A stretch of 64,000 nt of DNA, taken from the NCBI RefSeq assembly GCF_016805305.1, contig NZ_JAERQN010000003.1, positions 310,001 through 374,000 on the forward strand, read 5' to 3'. Origin of the DNA: Falsiroseomonas ponticola (GTDB lineage: Bacteria > Pseudomonadota > Alphaproteobacteria > Acetobacterales > Acetobacteraceae). Below, piece by piece: positions 32,480-41,684 of this stretch (position 1 is its first letter; every line of letters starts with the position of its first letter). The position numbers and the translations under genes were made by a program. The notes beneath the pieces are model-generated. The model did not search any database. It had not been told where the DNA came from and saw only the letters and a program-made list of their open reading frames with translations.

Positions 32480-33472
32480 GTGGCCATGGATAGTTGGCGC
32501 GGCAAGCGGGTTCTGGTGACGGGGGGCGCGGGCTTCCTGGGCAGCGGCCTCTGCCACGCGCTCGCCGCGCAGGGGGCGCGGGTGGTGGCGCTGGACGCCA
32601 TGGTGCCGGATGGCGGCGCCAATGCCCTCAACCTCGAGGGCAGCAACGTCATGCTGGTGCGCGGCGACATCCGCGATGCCGAGCTGCACAGCCTCTGCCA
32701 GGGCATCGACGTGCTGTTCAACATGGCTGCCCAGACCAGCCATATGGGCGGGCAGAAGGACCCCGTCGCCGACATCGCCATCAATGCGGTGGCGCAGGTG
32801 CGGCTGATCGGCGTGATGCGGGAAGTGGCGCCGAAGGCGATCGTCGTCCACGCCTCCACCCGCCAGTTCTACGGCCGGCCGCAATACCTGCCGGTCGATG
32901 AGAAGCACATGGTCAACCCGCCGGATTCCAACGGCGTCTCCAAATGGGCCGGGGAGCAGTACTGGCTGCTGGAGAACCGGGTGCATGGCCGCCCGGTCGT
33001 CAGCCTCCGCCTGACCAACTGCTACGGCCCGCGCCTGCGCATCAAGGATGCGCGGCAGACCTTCCTCGGCATCTGGATCCGCCGGGTGCTGGAAGGGGAG
33101 GCCTTCGAGGTCTGGGGCGGCGAGCAGCTGCGCGACCTCACCTACCTCGACGACGTCACCGATGCCTTCCTGCGCGCCGCCAGCCATGCGACGGAGCCGC
33201 AGGTGAATGGCCATGTCTTCAACATCGGCGGCCCGCCCCCACTCTCGCTGAAGGACCTGGCGGATCGCCTGGTCGCGGCGAATGGCGGCAAGGGCAGCTA
33301 TGTGATGAAGGAATTCCCGGCCGACCGCGCGCAGATCGACATCGGCAGCTACGCCGCCGATGACCGCGCCTTCCGCGCCGCCACCGGCTGGTGGCCGCGG
33401 GTGGATGTGGATGAGGGCCTGCGCCGTTCGCTCGACTGGTACCGTCCGCGCCTTGACGAATACGTGGCCTGA
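32480..33472 (+). CDS. NAD-dependent epimerase/dehydratase with atypical active site
   Basis: 330 aa extended SDR. NAD site TGGAGFLGSG near residue 14; HASTRQFYGRPQY supplies the Ser/Thr; but the catalytic tyrosine position of YxxxK is Asn151 (NGVSK, Lys155 retained). C-terminal parts (QLRDLTYLDDVTDAFL, FNIGG) are family typical. The NG-x-x-K variant occurs in some sugar epimerase subfamilies (from memory). GTG 32480 chosen because AAGGAA is 9 bases upstream; ATG 32486 is possible. Probably modifies the sugar made by RfbB. Confidence 0.85.
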   Translation: MAMDSWRGKRVLVTGGAGFLGSGLCHALAAQGARVVALDAMVPDGGANALNLEGSNVMLVRGDIRDAELHSLCQGIDVLFNMAAQTSHMGGQKDPVADIAINAVAQVRLIGVMREVAPKAIVVHASTRQFYGRPQYLPVDEKHMVNPPDSNGVSKWAGEQYWLLENRVHGRPVVSLRLTNCYGPRLRIKDARQTFLGIWIRRVLEGEAFEVWGGEQLRDLTYLDDVTDAFLRAASHATEPQVNGHVFNIGGPPPLSLKDLADRLVAANGGKGSYVMKEFPADRAQIDIGSYAADDRAFRAATGWWPRVDVDEGLRRSLDWYRPRLDEYVA

Positions 33473-33486
33473 GGGGGCCCAAGATC

Positions 33487-34617
33487 ATGAACGCCACCAC
33501 CATCACCGTCCCGCAGGCCGATCCCGGCGCCGGCTACCGCGCCCATAAGGAGGAGATCGACGCCGCCGCGCTGCGCGCGCTCGGCTCCGGCTGGTACATC
33601 CTGGGCAAGGAAGGCGAGGCCTTCGAGCGTGAATACGCCGCCTGGCAGGGCCAGAAGCGCGCCGTGGGTTGCGCCAACGGCACGGATGCGCTGGCGCTGA
33701 CGCTGCGCGGCATGGGCATCGGCCCGGGCAGCACCGTCGTCACCGTCTCCCACACCGCGGTCGCGACCGTGGCGGCGATCGAGATGACGGGCGCGACGCC
33801 GCTGCTGGTCGATATCGACCCCGACACCTTCACCATGGACCCGGATGAGCTGGTCGCGGTGCTGGACGATCCGCCGCCCGGCCTGCCGCCGATCCGCGCC
33901 ATCATCCCGGTGCATCTCTACGGCCAGGCCTGCGACCTCGACCCCATGCTCGCGGCCTGCAAGGCCCATGGTGTGCAGGTGATCGAGGATTGCAGCCAGG
34001 CCCATGGCGCGACCCTGACCGGCCGCAAGGTCGGCACGATGGGCGACGCCGCCTGCTTCTCCCTCTACCCCACCAAGAACCTCGGCGCGCTCGGCGATGG
34101 CGGCGTGCTGACCACGGATGACGAGGCACTGGCCGACCGCATCGGCGCCATCCGCCAGTACGGCTGGAAGGAGCGCTACATCAGCGACGGCGTCGGCGTG
34201 AACAGCCGGCTGGACGAGATCCAGGCCGCCATCCTGCGCGTGAAGCTCAACTACCTCGATGCCGGCAATGCCCGCCGCCAGGCGATCGCGGCGGCCTATG
34301 ACGAGGCGCTGTCCGGCACGCACTACGCGCCGCCCGCGCGGCGTGAGGGCTCCGGCCATGTCTTCCACCAGTATGTCCTGCGGGTGCCGGAACGCGCGGC
34401 GCTGATGGCCAGGCTGCGGGCGGAAGGGGTGGCCACCGCCATCCACTACCCGTCCCCCGTCCACCTGCAGCCCGCCTATCGCGGCCGCACGCCCTTGGGC
34501 CCGGCCGGCTGCGCGGAGACGGCGCGGGCGGCGGCGGAGGTGATGAGCCTGCCCATGTTCCCGGAACTCACCGATGCCCAGGTCGGGCATGTTTGCACGG
34601 TGCTCCGGGGGCTGTAG
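33487..34617 (+). CDS. DegT/DnrJ/EryC1/StrS sugar aminotransferase
   Basis: 376 aa PLP enzyme that transaminates keto-sugar nucleotides, as in dTDP-3-amino-3,6-dideoxyhexose synthesis (FdtB/QdtB-like). PLP Lys197 lies in SLYPTKNLGALGDGG; substrate motifs IPVHLYGQACDL, EDCSQAHGA and GVNSRLDEIQAAIL are present. Starts 14 bases after the epimerase stop. With rfbB and the epimerase it forms a compact nucleotide amino-sugar module for surface glycan or LPS. Confidence 0.94.
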   Translation: MNATTITVPQADPGAGYRAHKEEIDAAALRALGSGWYILGKEGEAFEREYAAWQGQKRAVGCANGTDALALTLRGMGIGPGSTVVTVSHTAVATVAAIEMTGATPLLVDIDPDTFTMDPDELVAVLDDPPPGLPPIRAIIPVHLYGQACDLDPMLAACKAHGVQVIEDCSQAHGATLTGRKVGTMGDAACFSLYPTKNLGALGDGGVLTTDDEALADRIGAIRQYGWKERYISDGVGVNSRLDEIQAAILRVKLNYLDAGNARRQAIAAAYDEALSGTHYAPPARREGSGHVFHQYVLRVPERAALMARLRAEGVATAIHYPSPVHLQPAYRGRTPLGPAGCAETARAAAEVMSLPMFPELTDAQVGHVCTVLRGL

Positions 34618-34653
34618 CAATCGGGATCACCGAACCACCGGGGATCCCAGGAA

Positions 34654-35391
34654 ATGACGATGAAGACCGCCCTCATCACCGGCGCGGGCCGCAATATCGG
34701 CCGCGCCATCGCCCTCGGCCTGGCGGAGGATGGGTTCAACATCGTCGTCAACGGCTCCTCCGACCGCGCGGCCGCCGAGGGCGTGGCGGCGGAGGTCCGA
34801 ACGAAGGGCGTCCAGGCCCTGGTCGCCATGGGCGATGTCGGCAATCCCGAGGATTGCCGGCGCATCGCGGCCGAGGCGATCGCCGCCTTCGGCGCCGTCG
34901 ATGTGCTGGTGAACAACGCGGCGCTCCGCCCGCAGCACAAGTTTCTCGAACTGACACCGGAGGAGTTCCGCCGCGTCATGGCGGTGGACCTGGAAGGCGC
35001 CATCTGGCTGTCCCAGGCCTGCATCCCGGGGATGCTGGAACGCGGCTGGGGCCGGATCGTGAACTTCACCGGCATGAACGCCATCCATGGCTATGCCGGC
35101 CGCGCGCCGGTTTCCGTCGCCAAGCATGGCCTCTGGGGCCTGACCAAGTCGCTCGGCAAGGAATTCGGCCCCAAGGGCATCACGGTGAACGCCATCTCCC
35201 CCGGCCCGATCGAGGCCGATGACGACCAGCCCGGCGTGCAGACCCACCGCCACGGCTATGTCGCCAAGGTGCCGGTGGGGCGCATGGGCAAGCCGGCGGA
35301 GGTCGCGGCCGTGGTCCGCATGCTGGCCAGCCCGGGCGGCGCCTATGTGAACGGGCAGATGCTGGCGGTGAATGGCGGCGCGGAGACCTGA
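34654..35391 (+). CDS. Short-chain dehydrogenase/reductase lacking the catalytic Tyr
   Basis: 245 aa classical-SDR fold. Cofactor motif TGAGRNIGRA, structural NNAA, C-terminal NAISPGPI and YVNGQMLAVNGG are intact. The YxxxK site reads VSVAK (Val153, Lys157), so the general base is missing, and the usual Ser is in a TGM context. It may be inactive, use another base, or belong to an SDR subgroup with shifted chemistry. It follows the amino-sugar genes by 36 bases; membership of that pathway is uncertain. Confidence 0.85.
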   Translation: MTMKTALITGAGRNIGRAIALGLAEDGFNIVVNGSSDRAAAEGVAAEVRTKGVQALVAMGDVGNPEDCRRIAAEAIAAFGAVDVLVNNAALRPQHKFLELTPEEFRRVMAVDLEGAIWLSQACIPGMLERGWGRIVNFTGMNAIHGYAGRAPVSVAKHGLWGLTKSLGKEFGPKGITVNAISPGPIEADDDQPGVQTHRHGYVAKVPVGRMGKPAEVAAVVRMLASPGGAYVNGQMLAVNGGAET

Positions 35392-35430
35392 TCGCCCCCG
35401 CGCGGCGGCGCGCGGGGCGCCGTCAAGAAT

Positions 35431-35457
35431 TTGGACACAGCCTCGCGCGAATATGAC
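35431..35457 (+). promoter_or_regulatory. Weak promoter candidate before the sensor kinase
   Basis: TTGGAC (35431-35436), 15 bases, TATGAC (35452-35457), about 100 bases before the kinase start, in the only AT-leaning patch of this gap. Spacing is short, so support is modest. Confidence 0.3.
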
Positions 35458-35554
35458 ACTAGAGTGAGGGGTCGAAGGCCTGCGGACGGGCCGGCGACCA
35501 CACGCCCCCGGCCCTGACGGCATCACGGCATGGCGGGTCTTGGCATTGGGGGCG

Positions 35555-37804
35555 ATGGAAGCGGAGCAGGACGGCCCGGCGCGCATCACGGAAGCGGAGG
35601 CCTTCCGCTTCCGCCTCCTGCGCGCCTGGGTCTCGCGCCCCGGCCGGGCGCGGGCGCTCGGCGTCCTCGCCGGCGTCATGCTCGCCATCTGCTTCCTCTC
35701 CCTCTTCATCCTGCTCGGGCAGCGGGAGGAGCGCGCGGCGTCCGAGGAAGCGCGGCGGGACGTCATCGGCGTGCTCGCCAGCGTCGTGGACCAGCTGACC
35801 CGCGCGCTGGAGACGACCGACATCCTGCTGATCGAGATGGTGCGCGGCATCGAGCAGCGGGGCCAGCCCTGGGAGATCGACCGCGTCGGCATGCGCCTGG
35901 CGCAGCTGCCGCATCTGCGCGCCGCGGCGGTGGTGAATGCGGAAGGGCGCATCGTCTTCTCGACGGAGGAGGCGCTGCTCGGCACCTCGCTGGCGGACCG
36001 GCGGTGGCTGGAGGTCTCGCCGAGCGGCACCTCCCAGCTCGCCATCGGCAGCCCGGAGCCGGGGCGGTTCTTCGGCCGGCCCGGCCAGACCATCCAGCAG
36101 GCGGGGCGCTGGAGCATCCCGCTGCTGCGCCCGATCCTGGACCCGAACGGCCTGCCGGGCGGCTTCGTCATCGCCCTGATGAACCCGGAATACCTGACCG
36201 CTATCGGCCAGCGCGCGGCGGAGGCCTTCAACGTCTCCGTCCGCTTCCACCGGCTGGATTCCGTGCTGCTGGCGCGGTCCGATGGCGGGGTGGGGGGGAT
36301 CGGCGTGGCGAACCCCGCCGCCTGGCTGTTCCGGGACTACCTGCCGCGGCTCGATACCGGGTTGCAGGCGGTGGAGGACAGCACCGGCACGCCCGCCACG
36401 GCGGCCTTCGGCGTGACCGCCACCGGGATGATGGTGGTGGAGGTGTCGCGGGCGCTCGACGTCATCATGGCGCCGGTGCATCGCCACCAGCTGGAACTCG
36501 GGCTTGGCATCGGCGTGCTGGCCGTCGTCACGCTGCTCTGCCTGGCGGTGATGATCCGCTTCAGCCGCCTGGTGCAGGCCCAGCAGGATGCCGCCCGCGC
36601 GGCGGAGGAGCGCCACCAGATGGCGGCGCGGGAGACGGCGCTGCTGCGGTCCAGCCGGGCGGAGACGTCGCGGCTGCTGGATGGCGTGCCGACCCTGATG
36701 TTCCAGGTGGAACTGCCCCCCGGCGCGCCCCCGCGCTACCGCCGCATCGGCGGCAATGTGGAGGCGGTGACGGGCTGGCCCGCCGCGGTGATCGAGGCGC
36801 CCGGCGGCTGGGCCGCGCTGCGCGCGCCGGAGCCCGATGCCTTCGAGGAGTTCATGCTGACCGTGGCGCGGGAGGGACGGGCGGAGCGCGAATTCCGCCT
36901 GCGCCAGCCCGATGGCGGCGGCCGCTGGTTGCGCACCGTGGCGGCCGTGTCCGAACGGCGCGGCGACGGGGTGGTGGAGATCGTCGGCTACACCGCCGAT
37001 GTCAGCGCGGAACGCGAACGCGCGGGCCAGCTGGCGGCGGCGGGGCGCCTGGCGTCGCTGGGCGAGATGGCGACGGGCCTGGCGCATGAGCTGCGCCAGC
37101 CGCTGACGATCATGTCGCTGGCGGCGCAGAACCTGCAGAAGGCGCTGGATTCCGGCCGGCTTTCCGCGGCGCGCCAGCGGATCGAGCGGATCGTCGAGCA
37201 ATCCGCCCGCGCCGGGAACATCATCGAGCATCTGCGCCGCTTCGCCCGCGGGTCGGACGAGGCCGCGCCGCCCGAGCCGGTGCCGCTGGACTCCGCGGTG
37301 GAGGGGGCGATGACGCTGGTCGGCGGGTCGCTGCGCGATGCCGGCGTCGCCGTCTCCGTGGAACTCGGCGCGCCCTCGCCCGTCGTGATGGGGCATCTGG
37401 TGGCGCTGGAGCAGGTGCTGGTGAACCTGCTGATGAATGCCTGCCACGCCATGGAGGAACTGCCGGAGGGACGGCCCCGCCACATCGCCATCGCGCTCGG
37501 CGCCACGCCGCCGGAAGGGCGGGTGGAGCTGCTGCTGCGCGACACCGGCGGCGGCATCGCGCCCAAGGTGCTGGCCCGCATCTTCGAACCCTTCGTCACC
37601 ACCAAGGGCGTGGACAAGGGCACGGGGCTCGGCCTGTCCATCTGCCATGGCCTGGTGAAGGCCATGGGCGGCGGGATCGCGGCGCGGAACGAGGGGGAGG
37701 GCGCCGTCTTCACCATCACGCTGCGGGAGGCGACGGCCGCGGATCAGCCGCCGCGGAGGGAGACGCCGGCGGCTTTCCATTCCATGCCGGCATCCAGCGG
37801 ATAG
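35555..37804 (+). CDS. Membrane sensor histidine kinase with PAS domain
   Basis: 749 aa. TM1 at about residues 35-55 and TM2 at about 312-333 enclose a periplasmic CACHE-like sensor of about 250 residues. Then comes a PAS domain (about 370-485), a HisKA domain with phospho-acceptor His511 in AHELRQPLTIM, and an HATPase domain with N-box NLLMNACHAM, G1 DTGGGI and G2 GTGLGLSICHG. Architecture resembles C4-dicarboxylate sensor DctB. No response regulator is adjacent, so it is an orphan kinase here. The 3' end overlaps the convergent M81 gene by 61 bases. ATG 35555 preferred over TTG 35540. Confidence 0.9.
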   Translation: MEAEQDGPARITEAEAFRFRLLRAWVSRPGRARALGVLAGVMLAICFLSLFILLGQREERAASEEARRDVIGVLASVVDQLTRALETTDILLIEMVRGIEQRGQPWEIDRVGMRLAQLPHLRAAAVVNAEGRIVFSTEEALLGTSLADRRWLEVSPSGTSQLAIGSPEPGRFFGRPGQTIQQAGRWSIPLLRPILDPNGLPGGFVIALMNPEYLTAIGQRAAEAFNVSVRFHRLDSVLLARSDGGVGGIGVANPAAWLFRDYLPRLDTGLQAVEDSTGTPATAAFGVTATGMMVVEVSRALDVIMAPVHRHQLELGLGIGVLAVVTLLCLAVMIRFSRLVQAQQDAARAAEERHQMAARETALLRSSRAETSRLLDGVPTLMFQVELPPGAPPRYRRIGGNVEAVTGWPAAVIEAPGGWAALRAPEPDAFEEFMLTVAREGRAEREFRLRQPDGGGRWLRTVAAVSERRGDGVVEIVGYTADVSAERERAGQLAAAGRLASLGEMATGLAHELRQPLTIMSLAAQNLQKALDSGRLSAARQRIERIVEQSARAGNIIEHLRRFARGSDEAAPPEPVPLDSAVEGAMTLVGGSLRDAGVAVSVELGAPSPVVMGHLVALEQVLVNLLMNACHAMEELPEGRPRHIAIALGATPPEGRVELLLRDTGGGIAPKVLARIFEPFVTTKGVDKGTGLGLSICHGLVKAMGGGIAARNEGEGAVFTITLREATAADQPPRRETPAAFHSMPASSG

Positions 37805-39282
37805 ATCGGGCGCGGCACTTCCCGCCACGGCACGCGCGTCAGCACCACCGTCGTCAGGCCGGGGACATCGACCTCGATGATCCGGTCCGGCGTCCAGATG
37901 TCGTCGAAGCCCGCGCGGAAATGCCCGCGGGACTTCACCACCAGCGACCGCACGGCGCGGAGATCGACGCCGAGGGATTCCACCATGCGCGGTTCCGCCA
38001 GCTGCCGGCGGTTGGTGACGACGGCGACGCGCACGCCGCCGATGCGCAGCAGCGCCGTGGGCCCGGTGGAGACGCTGCGGCCGCGATAGATGCCGCGGCG
38101 GCCGACGACCTCCCCATCGGTCAGCGCCTCCACCACCGCCTCGGCCTCGAAGGGTTTGGAGAAGATGTTGGTCTCGTCCCGGTTGAAGCGGGCGGTGAAG
38201 CGCGAACCCAGGCCGAGCGCATGGGCTTCCGCCGCCAGCGCCGGGTCGTTGTGGATGCCGAAGACCGCGCCCTCCACCCCCGCGCGCACGAAGGATTCCA
38301 GGATGAAGGCGGTATTGCCGCGCCCGCCGCCGCCGGGATTGTCGGCGACATCGGCAAACAGCAGGGAGGGCGCGGCGGGGTCGCGCCCGGCGGCGAGTGC
38401 CAACGCGGTCGCGTCCTCCAGGCTCGTCAGGTTGGTGATCCACCTCTCCCGCGTGGACCAGATCCAGTCCGCGATCTCCGCCGCCACCTGCCGCGCGCGG
38501 TCGCCATCGGTGCGGGTGGTGACGATGACCGAAAGCCCGTTCTTCGGCGTATCGCCGAGCGAGAAGCCGGAGGAGATGGAGACGTTCAGCACCTCATGGT
38601 CCAGGTAGCGCTGGCCATGGGCGATGGCGTCGGCATAGGGGCCGGCGGTGGTGTTCTGGCTGGTGGCGGGCGGGATGAAGGGCAGTTTCACGAAGGCGCT
38701 GCGCGGCCGCATGCCGCCCAGCATGGCGCGCATCACGGCCGCGCATTCCGCGCCCCGCTCCGCCTGGTCCACATGCGGGTTGGTGATGTAGGCGGCCAGC
38801 ATGTCGGCGGCCTCCACCATCGACCAGGCGACATTGGCGTGCAGGTCGAGCGTGCCGAGGACGGGCACATCCGGCCCGACGATGGCGCGGACGCGCCTCA
38901 GCAGCGTGCCATCGGGGTCCCGGTCCACCGTCGCCGTCGCGGCGCCATGGAGCGCGAGGAAGACGCCATCGAGCGGCATGGCCGCCCGCAGCGCCGCCTC
39001 CAGCCGCGCCACGACATCGTCGAAGACATCCTGGTCCATGGGGCCGGAGGCGCCGGCCGTCGCGGCGATGGTGAAGACGGGCTGCCAGGGCCGCCCGGCA
39101 TCCATGGCGCGGATGAAGCCTGAAAGCCCGGCCGGCGCGCGGGGCGCGGGCTTGGCGAGGTCCGCCGCCAGGGCCTCGCCTTCCAGCCAGCAGGAAGCCT
39201 CGAACTCCGCCCTTGTGGCGACCGGCGCGTGCCCGTTGCTCTCCAGCATGAAGCCGCCGAGGGCGATGCGTGGTCCGGCCAT
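37744..39282 (-). CDS. M81-family (MlrC) metallopeptidase
   Basis: 512 aa, microcystinase C family, zinc-dependent hydrolase of linear peptides; non-microcystin substrates are likely in most hosts. N-terminus RIALGGFMLESNGHAP, then FLALHGAAT, GTLDLHANV, the metal-site stretch ADVADNPGGGGRGNT and the C-terminal domain VVKSRGHFRAGF. Full length. Start at 39282 follows AGGGGA. The neighbouring peptide-type binding protein on the opposite strand suggests import and hydrolysis of a peptide-like compound (inference). Confidence 0.93.
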   Translation of the reverse strand: MAGPRIALGGFMLESNGHAPVATRAEFEASCWLEGEALAADLAKPAPRAPAGLSGFIRAMDAGRPWQPVFTIAATAGASGPMDQDVFDDVVARLEAALRAAMPLDGVFLALHGAATATVDRDPDGTLLRRVRAIVGPDVPVLGTLDLHANVAWSMVEAADMLAAYITNPHVDQAERGAECAAVMRAMLGGMRPRSAFVKLPFIPPATSQNTTAGPYADAIAHGQRYLDHEVLNVSISSGFSLGDTPKNGLSVIVTTRTDGDRARQVAAEIADWIWSTRERWITNLTSLEDATALALAAGRDPAAPSLLFADVADNPGGGGRGNTAFILESFVRAGVEGAVFGIHNDPALAAEAHALGLGSRFTARFNRDETNIFSKPFEAEAVVEALTDGEVVGRRGIYRGRSVSTGPTALLRIGGVRVAVVTNRRQLAEPRMVESLGVDLRAVRSLVVKSRGHFRAGFDDIWTPDRIIEVDVPGLTTVVLTRVPWREVPRPIYPLDAGMEWKAAGVSLRGG

Positions 39283-39382
39283 GATGCGTTTCCCCTGAAG
39301 CGGGCGAAGCCTATGGCCGGGGCGCTGGCGCGTCCATGCGGGGGCGGGCAGGATGCAGGCGGGGCGACGGGAGGCCCGATCC

Positions 39383-40927
39383 ATGAAGAAGACGATGATC
39401 GCCGCCGCGATGCTGGCGCTGGGGGCGGGCGCCGCGGCCGCGCAGAACCTGACCATCGCGACCAGCCTGTCGCTCAACACGATGGACCCGCATTTCTTCA
39501 ACGGCTTTCCGGCCGGGTCCGCCCATCCGCAGATCTGGGACGGGCTGACGGAGATCGACGAGAACCTCCAGGTGAAGCCGGCGCTGGCCACCGCCTGGCG
39601 GCTGATCGATGCCAATACCTGGGAATTCGACCTCCGCCCCGGCGTGCGCTTCCATGACGGCACGCCCTTCACCGCCGCCGACATCGCCGCGACCTTCGCG
39701 CGCGTGCCCAACGTGCCGAACAGCCCCGCGCTGTTCACCAGCTTCATCCGGCCCGTGCGCGAGGTGACGGTGGTGAACGACACCACCATCCGCATCACGA
39801 CCTCCACACCGACCGCGACCCTGCCGGGCGACCTGGCCCGCGTGCTGCTGCTGTCGGCCAGGGATGCCGGGCAGACCACCAGCGAGTTCAATGCCGGCCG
39901 CGTCAACGGCACCGGCCCCTATCGCTTCGCCGGCTATGTGAACAGCGAGAGCCTGTCGCTCACGCGCGCCGACACGCATTGGGGCCCGCGCGCGGCCTGG
40001 GGCAACGTCACCATCCGCACCATCGCGCGCGATCCCTCCCGCGTCGCGGCGCTGCTGGCGGGCGATGTGGATGCGATCGACCAGGTGCCGACGGGCGACA
40101 AGGCGCGCATCGCCGCCGATCCGCGCTTCCGCCTGTTCAGCGGCCCGGCGGCCGTCGTGCACTACATCGCGCTCGACAGCGCGCGGGCGGAAAGCCCCTT
40201 CGTGCAGGGGCGGGATGGCACGCCGGTGCGCAACCCGCTGATGGATGTGCGCGTGCGCCAGGCACTGTCGATGGCGATCGACCGCAACGCCATCGTGACG
40301 CGGCTGATGGAGGGCAGCGCCACCGCCGCCAGCCAGTTCCTGCCCAGCAGCATCGACGGCACCAGCCCGAACCTGCGCCCCACCCCCTTCGACCCCGCCC
40401 GCGCCCGCGCCCTGCTGGCGGAAGCGGGCTTCCCCCAGGGCTTCCGCCTGACCCTGCACGCCACGACCGACCGCTACCCGAAGGATGAGCAGATCGCCCA
40501 GGCCATCGCGCAGATGTGGAACCGCGCCGGCATCCAGGCCTCGGTCGCCGGCGTCGCGGGCCAGGTCTTCTTCACGGAGGCGACGCGCCAGGCCTATTCC
40601 GCCTTCATCGCGCAATACGGCACCAACGAGGCCGGCGAGGGCCCGCGCGCCGTGGTGCACAGCTTCGAGGCCGGGCGCGGCTACGGCAACGCCAACCGCA
40701 CGCGCTATTCCAACCCCCGCGTCGATGCGCTGATCCAGGAAGCGATGGCGGAGATCGACCCGGATCGCCGCCGCACGAAGCTGCACGCCGCGATCGACGC
40801 GGCCTTCGAGGATGTGGCGCTGATCCCGGTCTTCCATCCCTCCTGGGACTTCGCGGCCAAGCGCGGCATCACCATCACCAGCCGGCCGGAGCGGCGCTTC
40901 AACGCGCTGATGATGCGGCCGGACTAG
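39383..40927 (+). CDS. Peptide/nickel-type ABC substrate-binding protein
   Basis: 514 aa family 5 solute-binding protein (DppA/OppA-like). Signal MKKTMIAAAMLALGAGAAAA; mature start QNLTIATSLSLNTMDPHFF; family landmarks WEFDLRPGVRFHDGTPFTAADI, NGTGPYRF, RQALSMAIDRNAIV and FDPARARALLAEAGFPQG. GGGAGG lies 7 bases before the ATG. No DppBCDF permease or ATPase genes are adjacent, so it relies on a transporter encoded elsewhere. Divergent from the M81 peptidase gene. Confidence 0.93.
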   Translation: MKKTMIAAAMLALGAGAAAAQNLTIATSLSLNTMDPHFFNGFPAGSAHPQIWDGLTEIDENLQVKPALATAWRLIDANTWEFDLRPGVRFHDGTPFTAADIAATFARVPNVPNSPALFTSFIRPVREVTVVNDTTIRITTSTPTATLPGDLARVLLLSARDAGQTTSEFNAGRVNGTGPYRFAGYVNSESLSLTRADTHWGPRAAWGNVTIRTIARDPSRVAALLAGDVDAIDQVPTGDKARIAADPRFRLFSGPAAVVHYIALDSARAESPFVQGRDGTPVRNPLMDVRVRQALSMAIDRNAIVTRLMEGSATAASQFLPSSIDGTSPNLRPTPFDPARARALLAEAGFPQGFRLTLHATTDRYPKDEQIAQAIAQMWNRAGIQASVAGVAGQVFFTEATRQAYSAFIAQYGTNEAGEGPRAVVHSFEAGRGYGNANRTRYSNPRVDALIQEAMAEIDPDRRRTKLHAAIDAAFEDVALIPVFHPSWDFAAKRGITITSRPERRFNALMMRPD

Positions 40928-40949
40928 GCTTGAAACCTGACTAGGCTTG
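40922..40949. repeat. 11-bp direct repeat spanning two convergent stop codons
   Basis: GACTAGGCTTG occurs at 40922-40932 and 40939-40949 (17-base period). The first copy contains the TAG of the binding protein, the second the stop (CTA on plus) of the dioxygenase gene. Probably a small local duplication. Confidence 0.7.
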
Positions 40950-41498
40950 GGCCAGGCGCCGGTTCGCGGCCTCGAACAGCCCGACATTCTTGACCACGTC
41001 ATAGGGCTGTTCGGTCAGCGTCTCCGGCTCCCACTCGCTGCGCTCGGCGGCGAAGAAGTCGCCGAGATAGACATGGATCGCCCCCGTCAGCCGGCCCAGC
41101 GGGTTGGTGACGGAATGGATGATGTCGCGCCCCATCGGCATGCAGTCCCGCGCGCCGAGGGATTTGGCGCCCGCGGCCTCGATCCGTGGGCCGTCCTCGG
41201 TCTCGATCCGGCGCCAGAAGATGTTGTCCTCCCGGCCGGAGAAGATGCCGATCACGGCCTCCATCCGGTGGTTGTGGGGCATGATGGTCATGCCCGGCCC
41301 CCAGGCCAGGTTCAGCACCGTCAGCCCCGGCCGGTGCAGCAGCTTCTGCACGCCCGCCCTCTGCGGCTCGCCCAGCCGGGCGACCAGCGCGGCGGGGTCG
41401 GCCACGGCGCGGGCCACCACCTCCCGCAGCGCGCGGGGGTGCCCGGCCTCCGCGGCGTCGCTGCAATCCGCGAGGAAGCGGTCGAGGTCGAAGGGCAT
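40941..41498 (-). CDS. Cysteine-dioxygenase-like thiol dioxygenase
   Basis: 185 aa cupin of the CDO-like family. Non-haem iron ligands are His75 and His77 (MPHNHRMEAVIGIFSGRED) and His128 (GRDIIHSV). The NIFWRRIE strand and VYLGDFF are family typical. Bacterial members oxidise cysteine, 3-mercaptopropionate or other thiols to sulfinates; the substrate is not determined here. Start after GGGAGG. Divergent from the PEPC-like gene. Confidence 0.85.
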   Translation of the reverse strand: MPFDLDRFLADCSDAAEAGHPRALREVVARAVADPAALVARLGEPQRAGVQKLLHRPGLTVLNLAWGPGMTIMPHNHRMEAVIGIFSGREDNIFWRRIETEDGPRIEAAGAKSLGARDCMPMGRDIIHSVTNPLGRLTGAIHVYLGDFFAAERSEWEPETLTEQPYDVVKNVGLFEAANRRLAQA

Positions 41499-41684
41499 GG
41501 CAGCCTCCCTGAAGCCAAGGCGCATGGTCGCGAGGGCGCGCCAGGGCGGCAACGAAAAAAAGCGCAACGATTCGGCGGCCGGCGCGCCGCCCTGCCTGAA
41601 AGCGCGGCGGTTTCGTCGGGCCGGCGGCTCGCCCCCCGATTTCGCGCTGGCGCCGCCTTGCTTCGCAGGTGCAGCATCCCGCGC

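Noticed and set aside
35459..38443. 994-codon minus-strand ORF opposite the sensor kinase
   Set aside because: Low-complexity Arg/Gln/His composition and no motifs; the kinase on the plus strand has every expected box.
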